Shown here one piece after another: positions 1 to 8,251 of a stretch of DNA of 41,574 bases (the stretch's first letter is position 1; every line of letters starts with the position of its first letter). Where the stretch lies: contig CAJUTE010000023.1 of assembly GCA_910589555.1 (NCBI GenBank), forward strand, positions 1 to 41,574, in the 5' to 3' direction. The notes under the pieces are model-generated. The model was not told the DNA's origin and did no database searches. It saw only the letters and a list, made by a program, of their open reading frames with translations. Both the position numbers and the translations under genes were made by a program. Source of the DNA: an uncultured Muribaculum sp. GTDB taxonomy: Bacteria; Bacteroidota; Bacteroidia; Bacteroidales; Muribaculaceae.

Positions 1-150
1 CTGCTTGAAATTGGTCCTTTAATCAATGTGCACAGACCACCAACACGAAGCCGCCGTCGTTGCCGGCGGGAATCCCGTATTTTTTGCTCTGAGCCCGGCA
101 CTATTAGTGGGCTCGGAATATTTTATCTTTGAGATAGCGTGAGTATTCAA
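1..150. other. Left-edge intergenic DNA with two hairpins
   Basis: No gene is supported here. One inverted repeat pairs 51-56 (ccgccg) with 64-69 (cggcgg) and is followed a few bases later by a T-run at 80-85. This would suit a plus-strand terminator for a gene left of the window. A second pairs 91-96 (gagccc) with 109-114 (gggctc) and is followed by AT-rich DNA. Neither has a T-run on the minus side, so they are weak terminators for the minus-strand operon that ends at 151. One reading frame is open across the left edge, but its residues resemble no family I know. Confidence 0.3.
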
Positions 151-1455
151 TTATTTTTTTGCGGCGGCATAAAAATGCTTGGCAAGGTAGTGTTCAATAA
201 ATTCTATCTCTGGATCGACTGCTACAATTTTTCCATCAGATGCTATTAGGAATATTCTTCCACCTGAGTTGGGGCATCCATTTTTAGCCCATATACCGTC
301 AATGTCATCAATGTCAACGTATGATTGCCATGGATATCCGTCTTTTTCAATTGCGTTCAGCATGAACTTTGTGTCCCCAAATTCTCGTGCTACAGCAACG
401 TATGACAACCCAAGAGGCGCGAATTTCTGATATATTGGAATAAGAGCTTTCGATTTCCTCCGACATGAGCCGCACCATGATGCCCACAGGTCGATAATTG
501 CCGGTCGCCCGGATATCAAGTCGCTCATTGTTGCCTCGCTTCCATCAACAGCATGGATTTTATAATCTGCATCATATTTGCGACCGGGACGAAGAAATCG
601 AGTGGCAAACCGCAGTTTGCAGTCATCATAATATGGATGATAGGAAAAATCCCCGTAGTTGGCGTTGAATATTGTCTCAATGCGCTCCATTGCGTCATCA
701 ATGTTCCGGAAAGAGGATTCCATGCGTAACTGATCGCGTATTTCCATCAATCCGAGAAGAGATGGCGAGCTTTCGATTAAATAACTCCAACGTATGGTAT
801 CCTGCTTCATCAACAGTTCCAACGATTTACTGTAGTCCTTTTTATAAGCCTCGGTTTTTATGTCATTATCATGCTTTTGGGCAATTTGTTCGGCAATGGT
901 TTTCAATGAATCACGTTCAGATTCTTTTGCGTTCCGCATTTTCAAATAAATGGGTCTTATTTCTTCAATATACATCTCTCCCGAACTCTCCATTTCATCC
1001 ATTTTGCGATAAAGTTCCGTCAAGGATCCTCCTGATTCACGGTCTATGTAATCGGACAATTGTTTCTTCGCTGTTTGAATGGTTCCTGAACTTTCGATGC
1101 AGTCAATACCTGTGTTGTCGCCTTCAAAAAATGCTTTCACAGTGTCTCCTTCAGCATAAAAAGATTTGATTTTGAAACGTCCTGTAAGAAACTCATCATC
1201 GAAAATAATTTGCATTTCACGAGGATAATCCGATACATAGTCAAATGAGCAAGTTCCATCAACAAACTTTGCAACATCGATAGCTTTAAAACGGATGTCT
1301 GCTCCTGATTCATACAGCAAAGCTTTTTTCGTATCAGGTCTGCCTGAAATCTGAATATCAATATGAGTGAGTATTGAATCCTGTGTTTGTGCGGATGCTG
1401 TAATAGCCATCAATGCCATAGTCATGGATATGAAGCCTAAATAGGGATTGTTCAT
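151..1455 (-). CDS. TlpA-like thioredoxin-domain protein (secreted)
   Basis: This is a 434-residue periplasmic or envelope thiol-disulfide protein. The N-terminus has a hydrophobic signal segment (residues 5-22) ending in a plausible signal peptidase I site after ASAQ. Residues 25-130 resemble the beta-rich DUF4369-type domain that precedes TlpA domains in Bacteroidetes. A Glu/Lys-rich helical middle follows. The C-terminal third is a TlpA/AhpC-type thioredoxin fold with the active-site motif WASWCGSC at about 324-331. The usual cis-proline region holds an extra Cys-Pro (NGCPNSGG), which is unusual. It is the last gene of a minus-strand run, 9 nt after the related gene at 1465-3213. The family reduces or isomerises disulfides, but the substrate cannot be read from sequence. 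Confidence 0.85.
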   Translation of the reverse strand: MNNPYLGFISMTMALMAITASAQTQDSILTHIDIQISGRPDTKKALLYESGADIRFKAIDVAKFVDGTCSFDYVSDYPREMQIIFDDEFLTGRFKIKSFYAEGDTVKAFFEGDNTGIDCIESSGTIQTAKKQLSDYIDRESGGSLTELYRKMDEMESSGEMYIEEIRPIYLKMRNAKESERDSLKTIAEQIAQKHDNDIKTEAYKKDYSKSLELLMKQDTIRWSYLIESSPSLLGLMEIRDQLRMESSFRNIDDAMERIETIFNANYGDFSYHPYYDDCKLRFATRFLRPGRKYDADYKIHAVDGSEATMSDLISGRPAIIDLWASWCGSCRRKSKALIPIYQKFAPLGLSYVAVAREFGDTKFMLNAIEKDGYPWQSYVDIDDIDGIWAKNGCPNSGGRIFLIASDGKIVAVDPEIEFIEHYLAKHFYAAAKK

Positions 1456-1464
1456 GTTAGTTGG

Positions 1465-3213
1465 TTAATCTTGTTGTTGATTAAGATATTTGTTTACGGT
1501 TGCTTCCTCATGTTCCAGATGGAAATTGGTTTCCAGAATTTCTCCGTTTTTACCCACAAGCACTCCAAAAGGAATTCCCGCAAAATTGAACAATGCACTT
1601 AATCGGTTCCAGTTGTCGGTACTTACGAAAATGTGTTCTCCTTTTATATTCTCGTCAGCCATCCAGCGTTCAGCTTCCTTTATGCCGCCGGTGTCTTCTG
1701 ATATGTATAATGCTTTGAACGGACTGTCGGAAAGACTTTCTATAATCGGTTTCTGCCTTATCATTCCGGCTCGGCAAGGACCGCAGTACATACCCCAAAA
1801 GTCGAGATACAAAAGATTTCCTTTATATGGCTTGATCAGCTCTTCAAATACATCAGCATCTGCCGATGCGTCAAGCATTGTATAGTTGGACTGCTTTTCC
1901 GAAGGAGATTCCGACATAACGACAGCCTCGACATAATTGGTGTAAGCCTTCTGTAGCATTTTAGCCAAGGTAGGATAGGTGACATGGCACATCAGATTGC
2001 TTACATACTCAGATTTTCGATTCAACGTCTCGCGGTTAAGTGACGAATGTGTATTGAGGTTCTCAATCAGATTTTTTACACACGATAATTGAAATGCGAA
2101 ACAATTGCCAATGCCGGCTTTAGTAAGATTGTTGGATGTTATTTCGCATAACAAGTCATGGCTTGATTTCCCCTTAAGGTCATAATTAGCGACCAATGGT
2201 GGATTTATGCCTCCTGATGCGGCTGATTGTGCTGCATCAAATAAGCAACCGTACTCCCAACGGTTGGGCAACATTCGGTTTACGCACATCATTATCGGAT
2301 TGTCGTAAATCAATTTGTTGTGTTGCTTCCGAGGTCCGATTATTGCAGCTATATCAATTTCGTGATATGGCTTGTCAAGGACGGGAGTTTCCACACTGTC
2401 AGTCATTGTTAGACCTACCTGATGTTTGAACCTGTACTCCATTTCGTTCGATTCCGCAACCTCGAGAATGGTGCTGATAGCTTTTGCTGCCAAAATATCT
2501 TTTGCGAAATCGCTTATGGGGAGATTGCCTAAGAAATGGGGTAAGTCGCTTATCGTTGAGTTCAGCATATCGCACAACGCCTCATTTTCCCTTATGACAG
2601 CCTCTTCAGTAGCTTCAGACGCCGGAATGGAGTGCCTGAGAAATAAATTTTTGAGGTTGTAATGCGATATGAGAGTGTCGGTAAGCACGTTGACCGCTGT
2701 TATATCTCTGTCTTTTTCACCTCGGAACCCGAAGTATGCGGCAGATTTTGTGGATGGCGAATGATTGGTTTTGGTTGTTGTCGCAATCTCGATTGTATCG
2801 CCTGGAATAAGAAAAACCTCCCTGCGGATGGTTCCGGTGAGATAAACATACTGTGGATGATTCACTTTAACATCCTCGTGAAAACTCCCGTCAGGTTGAA
2901 TATTAATGACTGTTATCTGCTCTTTTCCTGTGACGCAATCTTTTGCTCTTACATTGAACGTGGTTATGCCGCTTTGTGAAGAGTAATTGTGGATTTTTCC
3001 GCATAAATGTGCCGATCCATCCCAATCATAGTGGGGTACGTCTTTGTAGGTCGACGTGTTGTCAATGGTCCACTCTCCGGCAGAGTGCGAGTCGAAGAAT
3101 GTTGATGCCGGGATGACGTGGGGTGGAGCTTGGTCAACTTTCGTATCAATGGCAAAGGAATGCAGCGTAATTCCAATTGTGCAGATTGAAAATATAAGTC
3201 TTTTCGTTTTCAT
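1465..3213 (-). CDS. TlpA-like thioredoxin-domain protein, long N-terminal region
   Basis: This is a 582-residue envelope protein when started at the ATG ending at 3213, which begins directly with a good signal peptide (MKTKRLIFSI, then a hydrophobic run). An ATG nine codons upstream (3240) overlaps the preceding stop codon and would put a polar extension before the signal peptide, so I reject it. A long region of about 440 residues with no motif I can name precedes a C-terminal thioredoxin fold with active site CGPC at about 477-480 (context YLDFWGMYCGPCRAG). Later it has the conserved GIPFGVLVGKNGEI strand-turn with the cis-Pro. It lies 23 nt downstream of the M16 peptidase and 9 nt upstream of a second TlpA-like gene. 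The pair may be diverged paralogues. Confidence 0.83.
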   Translation of the reverse strand: MKTKRLIFSICTIGITLHSFAIDTKVDQAPPHVIPASTFFDSHSAGEWTIDNTSTYKDVPHYDWDGSAHLCGKIHNYSSQSGITTFNVRAKDCVTGKEQITVINIQPDGSFHEDVKVNHPQYVYLTGTIRREVFLIPGDTIEIATTTKTNHSPSTKSAAYFGFRGEKDRDITAVNVLTDTLISHYNLKNLFLRHSIPASEATEEAVIRENEALCDMLNSTISDLPHFLGNLPISDFAKDILAAKAISTILEVAESNEMEYRFKHQVGLTMTDSVETPVLDKPYHEIDIAAIIGPRKQHNKLIYDNPIMMCVNRMLPNRWEYGCLFDAAQSAASGGINPPLVANYDLKGKSSHDLLCEITSNNLTKAGIGNCFAFQLSCVKNLIENLNTHSSLNRETLNRKSEYVSNLMCHVTYPTLAKMLQKAYTNYVEAVVMSESPSEKQSNYTMLDASADADVFEELIKPYKGNLLYLDFWGMYCGPCRAGMIRQKPIIESLSDSPFKALYISEDTGGIKEAERWMADENIKGEHIFVSTDNWNRLSALFNFAGIPFGVLVGKNGEILETNFHLEHEEATVNKYLNQQQD

Positions 3214-3236
3214 GTGTATTAAATTTAGAGGGTGTT

Positions 3237-4466
3237 TCATTCCGGATTGTAGATGAGAGTTGAGGAATTGTCAGGTGTTATTATGCTGCGTGTGGTTTCG
3301 ATTATTTCATCGACTGTGACACTGCGGTGCATCGTTATGAGATCCTGCAGGTCAATTCCGTTCATCTCGCATTGGGCAAGGTTTGCCGCGAGATTCACGT
3401 AGCTCATCTGAGAGAATGTCTGTGTTGCCTCGTAATTATTCTTGACTCGTTCCAGTTCATGGAAGTCGGGCGGTGACTGCACGAGCGACAACGCTTCTTC
3501 GTTGAGGCGGTCGATTGCATCCTGAGGGTTCACGCCATCGCGCAAGTATCCTTGAAGCAACAGAAGTCCCGGCTCCATGCTCCCTGTGATCGATGCGTCG
3601 CAGCGGTTGAACATCTCGGTCCCGAGCATGAGATTGCGATAGAAGCGTGACGCATATCCTGCCGATAGCAGATCGGTGATTGTGTCGCACACTGTGTATT
3701 CCCTGCTGTGGAATCCCGGCATGTGATATGCTATGACTACAGCCGTGTTTGGGACTCTGCCGCTCACAGTCATTTTGCGGGGAGAGGTTTGCTTCGGTTC
3801 CTGCTGATAATTGCGAGGAGCTATTTCCCGTGAAGGTATGGGACTGAACCATTTTTCAGCCAATTCCTTAACCCGGTCAAGCGATATGTTGCCGGTCACG
3901 GCAAGCACGGCATTGTTCGGAGCGTAGTGGGCATGAAAGAAATTTCTGACATCATCATTGGTGACGCGCTCAATGTGGGACAGCTCTTTCCCTATCACAG
4001 GCGTGCGATAGGGGTGGGTGGTATAAGCGAGCGCGTTCAGATAGTGCGACAGGTCGCCATAGGGTTGATTCAGGCACACCTGCTTGAATTCTTCACACAC
4101 CACGTGGCGTTGCACTTCAAGAGCTTTTTCGCTGAATGCAAGTCCGTTCATGCGGTCGCTCTCAAGCCAGAATGCGGTTTCCACGTTATGACCGGGTATT
4201 ATGTCATAGAAATTGGTGTAGTCGCAGTTGGTCCATGCGTTGTTGGTTCCGCCGGCACGTTCAAGCTCCTTGTCATAGTGCATGATGTGTTCCGATCCGC
4301 CAAACATCAAGTGCTCGAACAGATGTGCCATTCCGGTCATTTCCGGAGACTCGTCGCGGCTTCCCACATTATATAAAATATTTAGTGCCACCATTGCGGT
4401 GGCACTATCTTCGTGATGTACAACCCTTAGCCCGTTAGGCAGGGTGAAACGGTTGACTTTAATCAT
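3237..4466 (-). CDS. M16 family zinc metallopeptidase (insulinase-like)
   Basis: This 409-residue protein has the inverted zinc motif HxxEH as H48-L-F-E51-H52 in GMAHLFEHLMFGG. The M16B N-terminal start (FTLPNGLRVVHHED) is also present, as is the family region around VTNDDVRNFFHAHYAPNNAVLAVTGNI. The length matches single-chain M16B peptidases that act as dimers of two-domain subunits. No signal peptide is visible, so it is probably cytoplasmic unless exported in another way. The start overlaps the end of the upstream cyclophilin gene by 8 nt, which suggests translational coupling. Family members degrade peptides; a specific substrate cannot be inferred. Confidence 0.92.
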   Translation of the reverse strand: MIKVNRFTLPNGLRVVHHEDSATAMVALNILYNVGSRDESPEMTGMAHLFEHLMFGGSEHIMHYDKELERAGGTNNAWTNCDYTNFYDIIPGHNVETAFWLESDRMNGLAFSEKALEVQRHVVCEEFKQVCLNQPYGDLSHYLNALAYTTHPYRTPVIGKELSHIERVTNDDVRNFFHAHYAPNNAVLAVTGNISLDRVKELAEKWFSPIPSREIAPRNYQQEPKQTSPRKMTVSGRVPNTAVVIAYHMPGFHSREYTVCDTITDLLSAGYASRFYRNLMLGTEMFNRCDASITGSMEPGLLLLQGYLRDGVNPQDAIDRLNEEALSLVQSPPDFHELERVKNNYEATQTFSQMSYVNLAANLAQCEMNGIDLQDLITMHRSVTVDEIIETTRSIITPDNSSTLIYNPE

Positions 4467-5346
4467 TTACAATCGACATCTTTATGATTTTGATATCTTC
4501 CTTAGGACGGTCGCCGGGGAGTGTCTCGGCTTTCTCGATTTTCTCCACAACATCCATTCCCTTTATCACTTCGCCAAAAACGGTGTACTGACCGTCAAGA
4601 TGCGGAGTGCCGCCTATAGTCTTATAGGCTTCTCTCTGTTCCGGAGTGAGTTTGGCAGGATTCTTGGCTGCCTCCTGGGTGGTGATCGCTACAAGCTCTT
4701 CCTGTAGTTTCTGAAGGCCTGCCTGATCGCGGTTTTTTCTCAGCGCCATAATGGAGTCCTTGTGCTGTGCGGCAAGGCTGTCGAAAATTGCTTGCTGCTG
4801 CATCATCTTCATCTGTTTCTCCATCTGGTTGAGTTGATTGTCATTGTAGGTTTTTCCTGTGACAATGTAGAATTGAGATCCTGACGAACGACGTTCCGGA
4901 TTGATGTTGTCGCCGGTGCGCGCTGCTGCAAGCGCTCCTTTTTTGTGGAAGTGTTTTGGATATACGAACTCAGCTTCGATTGTATATCCCGGGTCGCCCA
5001 TTCCGAGCTGCTTTCCTGCGGGTGCGTTCTTTGAGTCGGGGTCTCCGGCTTGAACCATGAATTCATTGATTACACGGTGAAACAGTGTGCCGTTGTAAAA
5101 GCCTTCTTTCACGAGCTTGACGAAATTTTCGGAATGCTTGGGAGTATCTCCATAAAGCATCACTTGAATATCGCCCAAAGATGTTGTGATATCTACAATC
5201 ACATTGTTAGAATCATTTTCAGTCATAACTTGGTTGGTTACGGTGTTATTATTTTCTGTGTCGGCTGTGGTTGCCGCTGTTTTGTTGCATGATGCGCCAC
5301 AAAAACCCAACACTGCCGAAAAAAGGAGAGTTTGCGCAAATTTCAT
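4459..5346 (-). CDS. Cyclophilin-type peptidyl-prolyl isomerase, probable lipoprotein
   Basis: This 295-residue protein begins with a hydrophobic segment ending in GASC (Cys20), a probable lipobox, followed by a Thr/Asn-rich linker and a cyclophilin domain from about residue 49. Visible cyclophilin signatures are FHRVI (89-93), QAGDP (99-103), GSQFYI (157-161) and LDGQYTVFGEV (250-260). An insertion of about 70 residues (roughly 168-240), rich in Gln, Lys and Glu and probably a helical hairpin, splits the domain between the QFY strand and the final strands. The family catalyses cis-trans isomerisation of X-Pro bonds. As an envelope lipoprotein it likely assists folding. It overlaps the following M16 gene by 8 nt and lies 28 nt after the small gene at 5375-5746. 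Confidence 0.9.
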   Translation of the reverse strand: MKFAQTLLFSAVLGFCGASCNKTAATTADTENNNTVTNQVMTENDSNNVIVDITTSLGDIQVMLYGDTPKHSENFVKLVKEGFYNGTLFHRVINEFMVQAGDPDSKNAPAGKQLGMGDPGYTIEAEFVYPKHFHKKGALAAARTGDNINPERRSSGSQFYIVTGKTYNDNQLNQMEKQMKMMQQQAIFDSLAAQHKDSIMALRKNRDQAGLQKLQEELVAITTQEAAKNPAKLTPEQREAYKTIGGTPHLDGQYTVFGEVIKGMDVVEKIEKAETLPGDRPKEDIKIIKMSIVND

Positions 5347-5374
5347 TTTTAACTGCTGATTAACTTATGTTTAT

Positions 5375-5746
5375 TTATATTCCGGTAGCATAAAGACGTT
5401 TGTATATGCGTCGGAAATTGTCGTCTTTTTCAGAATATTCAGCCACGTGTTCCTCGTAATCGGCACCCCACATGGTCAACAGGTCGCCTATGTAGCGGCG
5501 TTCGCGGTCTTTTTCTATTGCCGATGCGATTATGCGGGATATAGGCGCGCGGTAATGCTCTCGGTCGATTGCAAACAGGTATCTTGCCGCGCTGACAAGA
5601 AATTGCCCTGAATGATCGACCATAATCATATTCTCGACAATATCATCGATAATGTCATCTATTTCTGAAATATGATTGGCAAGGTATTCGTAGGTTAATA
5701 ATCCGTCGGGGTCTTTGCCCAATAGCTTTTTTATTTCTTCTTTCAT
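5375..5746 (-). CDS. Conserved small hypothetical protein, 123 aa
   Basis: I do not recognise the family. The start is the ATG ending at 5746 (MKEEIKKLLGKDPDG). A longer reading from 5773 would begin inside the -7 promoter box at 5771-5778, so it is unlikely. The protein is soluble and acidic, probably all-helical, with a run of Ile/Asp (EIDDIIDDIVENM) and basic segments such as EKDRERRYIGDLL. There is no signal peptide or membrane segment. It is the promoter-proximal gene of the cyclophilin/M16/TlpA run. Its location opposite the cytidylate-kinase-like gene, with both promoters in an 83-bp gap, suggests shared regulation, but that is inference. Confidence 0.75.
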   Translation of the reverse strand: MKEEIKKLLGKDPDGLLTYEYLANHISEIDDIIDDIVENMIMVDHSGQFLVSAARYLFAIDREHYRAPISRIIASAIEKDRERRYIGDLLTMWGADYEEHVAEYSEKDDNFRRIYKRLYATGI

Positions 5747-5770
5747 GACAAGAATTGTAAAGTTATGCTG

Positions 5771-5778
5771 CAAAGATA
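5771..5778 (-). promoter_or_regulatory. Bacteroidetes -7 element (TATCTTTG)
   Basis: Read on the minus strand this is TATCTTTG, matching TAnnTTTG. It sits 25 nt before the chosen start at 5746 and would drive the five-gene minus-strand run down to 151. I see no clear TTTG -33 element. Confidence 0.6.
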
Positions 5779-5801
5779 ATAATTTTCCGATATAAATCTC
5801 T

Positions 5802-5809
5802 TATATTTG
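5802..5809 (+). promoter_or_regulatory. Bacteroidetes -7 element (TATATTTG)
   Basis: TATATTTG matches TAnnTTTG and lies 20 nt before the ATG at 5830. It is divergent from the element at 5771-5778, with 23 bp between the two boxes. Confidence 0.6.
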
Positions 5810-5829
5810 CATAGCATAAAAAAGCCGAT

Positions 5830-6468
5830 ATGGATAAAAATAACTTTGTAATAACGATAGGACGCCAGTTTGGCAGCGGAGGAAGGGAACTCGGCAAAAT
5901 TCTTGCCGATAAACTCGGCATAAGGTATTATGATAAGGAGCTGCTTTGCGAGGCGGCTAAAAATGCCGGAGTCAGTGAGGAGTTTTTTGAAAAATCAGAT
6001 GAAAAGTTTCCTCGTTTTTTCAGCGGTCTGCTGTCGTTCACCATGGGATATAATCCCTACACGCTATATTCCGGTTCCACATCGATAAGCGATGACTCGC
6101 TGTATAAAGCGCAGAGCGATTTCATACGTTCGGTGGCTGAAAACGAGTCGTGTGTCATAGTAGGCAGAAGCGCTAATTACGTGCTGCGCAATCACCCCCG
6201 ATGCGTGAATGTGTTCATTCATGCGCCCATCGAGGAGTGTGTGAAGCGCATCATGAAACGTGGCGACAAGCCTACAGAAGAAAAGGCACGAGCCATGGCT
6301 GAAAAGACCAATAAGCTGCGTGCCAATTATTATAATTTTTATACTGATAAAACCTGGGGCGATGCAAGTTCCTATGACCTGACGATCGATTCTTCGCTGT
6401 TGCCAATGGATGACGTCGCTGAGGTCATAATAGAGTATATACGTCGCCGTTTCGGGGTCACACGTTGA
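5830..6468 (+). CDS. Cytidylate kinase-like family protein
   Basis: This 212-residue protein has a P-loop-like N-terminus, ITIGRQFGSGGRELGKILADKLG, and then YYDKELL. This pattern is typical of the cytidylate-kinase-like family (AAA_26 type), which differs from true Cmk. Other family-like features are IVGRSANYVL, VFIHAP and a basic lid-like segment RIMKRGDKPTEEKARA. The family is expected to bind a nucleotide and may phosphorylate nucleoside monophosphates, but the substrate of this subgroup is not established to my knowledge. Its 3' end overlaps the end of the convergent DUF308 gene by 11 nt. Confidence 0.88.
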   Translation: MDKNNFVITIGRQFGSGGRELGKILADKLGIRYYDKELLCEAAKNAGVSEEFFEKSDEKFPRFFSGLLSFTMGYNPYTLYSGSTSISDDSLYKAQSDFIRSVAENESCVIVGRSANYVLRNHPRCVNVFIHAPIEECVKRIMKRGDKPTEEKARAMAEKTNKLRANYYNFYTDKTWGDASSYDLTIDSSLLPMDDVAEVIIEYIRRRFGVTR

Positions 6469-6994
6469 CCTTGTTGCTGTTGTAGACTGCCATCGCAATG
6501 AAAAGTCCGTTGACTGCCGATACTATCATCGCGATTCCGGCAACGAGTGTGAACGTGGTCTCAACGTCGCGCAATGGTGAACATATAATTATAACGCCTG
6601 TGGCTATAACTAGCACTGGAAGAATGTAGAGCCACAGCGGCATTCTGAATGGACGGAATTCCACCGCGAGCGACCACACCTGCACTAATCCGCATATAAT
6701 CAGCAGTGCTGCCAGCACATATACGAATATTGCCACAAATGGAGTGGGGCACAACAGCATGATTATGCCGATGACAAGCATTCCCAGCGATGAAGGGATT
6801 GATATTCCTGTCGATCGGTTTTTTGCTGACCGTGATATTCCGCTTATCACACCTATCAATCCGGGGATGGCGCACATCGCTCCTACAAACATCACCATCC
6901 AGTTGAGCAGGCTTATGTCATTGTGCAGGCATATCAATATTATGCCGGCAGCAAGGACGAAAATATTGGCCCAAAGGTTAGTCTTTTCACTCAT
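6458..6994 (-). CDS. DUF308/HdeD-like membrane protein
   Basis: This 178-residue protein has about six hydrophobic segments arranged in pairs (for example residues 10-25, 30-50, 70-88, 90-108, 120-140, 150-170). The short cytoplasmic sides are basic. This is the layout of DUF308/HdeD proteins of the inner membrane. HdeD in E. coli is linked to acid resistance, but that role should not be transferred here. It converges on the cytidylate-kinase-like gene. A second protein of the same general type is encoded at 20245-20820. Confidence 0.75.
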   Translation of the reverse strand: MSEKTNLWANIFVLAAGIILICLHNDISLLNWMVMFVGAMCAIPGLIGVISGISRSAKNRSTGISIPSSLGMLVIGIIMLLCPTPFVAIFVYVLAALLIICGLVQVWSLAVEFRPFRMPLWLYILPVLVIATGVIIICSPLRDVETTFTLVAGIAMIVSAVNGLFIAMAVYNSNKVNV

Positions 6995-7152
6995 AATAGT
7001 ATAATTTAAATAGTTAAACCGTTATTTAATATAATAAACATCTTGCGGGTGTATTTGTTTTTCAATTGACATATCTCGCTGATCATTACATTGACCGGCG
7101 ATGTCAGATATGGAAAGCGCTGACATATTTCTGCAAATCTGATAAAAAATAT

Positions 7153-7160
7153 TAACTTTG
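7153..7160 (+). promoter_or_regulatory. Bacteroidetes -7 element (TAACTTTG) for manA
   Basis: TAACTTTG matches TAnnTTTG. It would place the transcript start near 7165, giving an untranslated leader of about 90 nt that contains the small ORF at 7183-7260. No exact TTTG -33 element was found. Confidence 0.55.
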
Positions 7161-7182
7161 CACATTTAATGGGTTTGAGGAT

Positions 7183-7260
7183 ATGCAATTATGTGTTGTC
7201 GCTATCCTTGAAATGTATAATCAGATGAATCCAACAGGTATATATTACGAAATAATATGA
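7183..7260 (+). CDS. Possible 25-codon leader ORF overlapping the manA start
   Basis: An ATG at 7183 opens a 25-codon frame (MQLCVVAILEMYNQ...) that ends in TGA at 7258-7260. That stop overlaps the manA ATG (7257-7259) as ATGA. It lies wholly between the likely transcript start and manA. The overlap is the classical geometry for stop-start translational coupling. A frame this short can be open by chance and I recognise no family, so it is tentative. Confidence 0.3.
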   Translation: MQLCVVAILEMYNQMNPTGIYYEII

Positions 7261-8216
7261 TGAACGCATTTAGGTTTAAACCGCTGCTGAAGAGTGTTCT
7301 GTGGGGCGGAAACAAGATATTGCGCTACAGAGGTCTTGAAGGAGCGGAGGACGCCACTATAGGGGAAAGCTGGGAAATATCAGGTGTCCCCGGCAGTGAG
7401 ACGGTAGTGTCCGAAGGTGAAGATGCCGGCTTGACTGTCACTGAACTTATTGAAAAGTATGGACCGGCGCTTGTCGGTAATCATGTATATGAAAAGTATG
7501 GCAACACTTTTCCTTTGCTCGTGAAGATTATCGACGCGCGAGCCGATCTGTCGGTGCAAGTGCATCCCGATGATGCTCTTGCCGAAAAACGCCACCATTC
7601 ATTGGGAAAAACCGAGATGTGGTATATAATAGATGCCGATCCGGGAGCTAAAATATATTCAGGCTTTTCAAAAAAGATTGACCGGAGTGAATATTACAAT
7701 CTTATCTCACAGGGTAAAATCATGGATGTTATCGCCGCCCATGATTCCAATCCCGGCGACCTGTTCTATATCCCTGCCGGACGCATACACTCAATAGGAG
7801 CCGGAAATATGCTTATCGAGATTCAGGAAACGAGTGACATCACTTATCGGGTGTATGACTTCAACCGCAAGGATAAGGACGGAAACTCACGTGAGTTGCA
7901 CACTGAGCTTGCTGCCGACGCGATAGACTACAATGTGTATCCGGAATATAAAAAGAATTATGACAAGTCGGCTCATGGCACGGTGCCGTTGATTAAATGC
8001 CCTTATTTTGATGTGCGGCGCATAGTGTTGTCGTCGGGCGAGGATCGATGCTTGCTCCCTACGGCAGATGATTCTTTCACCATTGTGTTTTGCGTGAACG
8101 GCGAAATGGAGGTGAACGGCGAATCCATCAAAAGTGGTGAGGCGCTTCTTTTCCCTGCCGACATGAAGACATTGACGGCATCAGGAGCCGGGACTCTGCT
8201 TACTGTCACAGCCTGA
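7257..8216 (+). CDS. manA: Mannose-6-phosphate isomerase, type I
   Basis: This protein of 319 residues (or 318 if the second ATG is used) interconverts mannose 6-phosphate and fructose 6-phosphate, feeding GDP-mannose and glycan synthesis or mannose catabolism. The cupin zinc ligands are visible: Gln101 and His103 in QVHPDD, Glu120 in KTEMWY, and His178 in GRIHSIGAG. The length fits the short bacterial type I enzymes that lack the long helical insertion of E. coli ManA. It begins with two consecutive ATG codons. It is apparently monocistronic and followed by a strong hairpin at 8252-8286. Confidence 0.93.
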   Translation: MMNAFRFKPLLKSVLWGGNKILRYRGLEGAEDATIGESWEISGVPGSETVVSEGEDAGLTVTELIEKYGPALVGNHVYEKYGNTFPLLVKIIDARADLSVQVHPDDALAEKRHHSLGKTEMWYIIDADPGAKIYSGFSKKIDRSEYYNLISQGKIMDVIAAHDSNPGDLFYIPAGRIHSIGAGNMLIEIQETSDITYRVYDFNRKDKDGNSRELHTELAADAIDYNVYPEYKKNYDKSAHGTVPLIKCPYFDVRRIVLSSGEDRCLLPTADDSFTIVFCVNGEMEVNGESIKSGEALLFPADMKTLTASGAGTLLTVTA

Positions 8217-8251
8217 TTAAACGTCTCTTTGATGAGGTGAAAAAAAACTGG

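Noticed and set aside
672..1169. 165-codon plus-strand frame inside the TlpA-like gene
   Set aside because: It is antisense to a well-supported gene and has no signal, motif or promoter.
3214..3240. Nine-codon extension of the long TlpA-like protein
   Set aside because: It overlaps the preceding stop codon and would put polar residues ahead of a clear signal peptide.
7006..7188. 60-codon minus-strand frame upstream of manA
   Set aside because: It overlaps the manA promoter and leader, and its residues show no family pattern.
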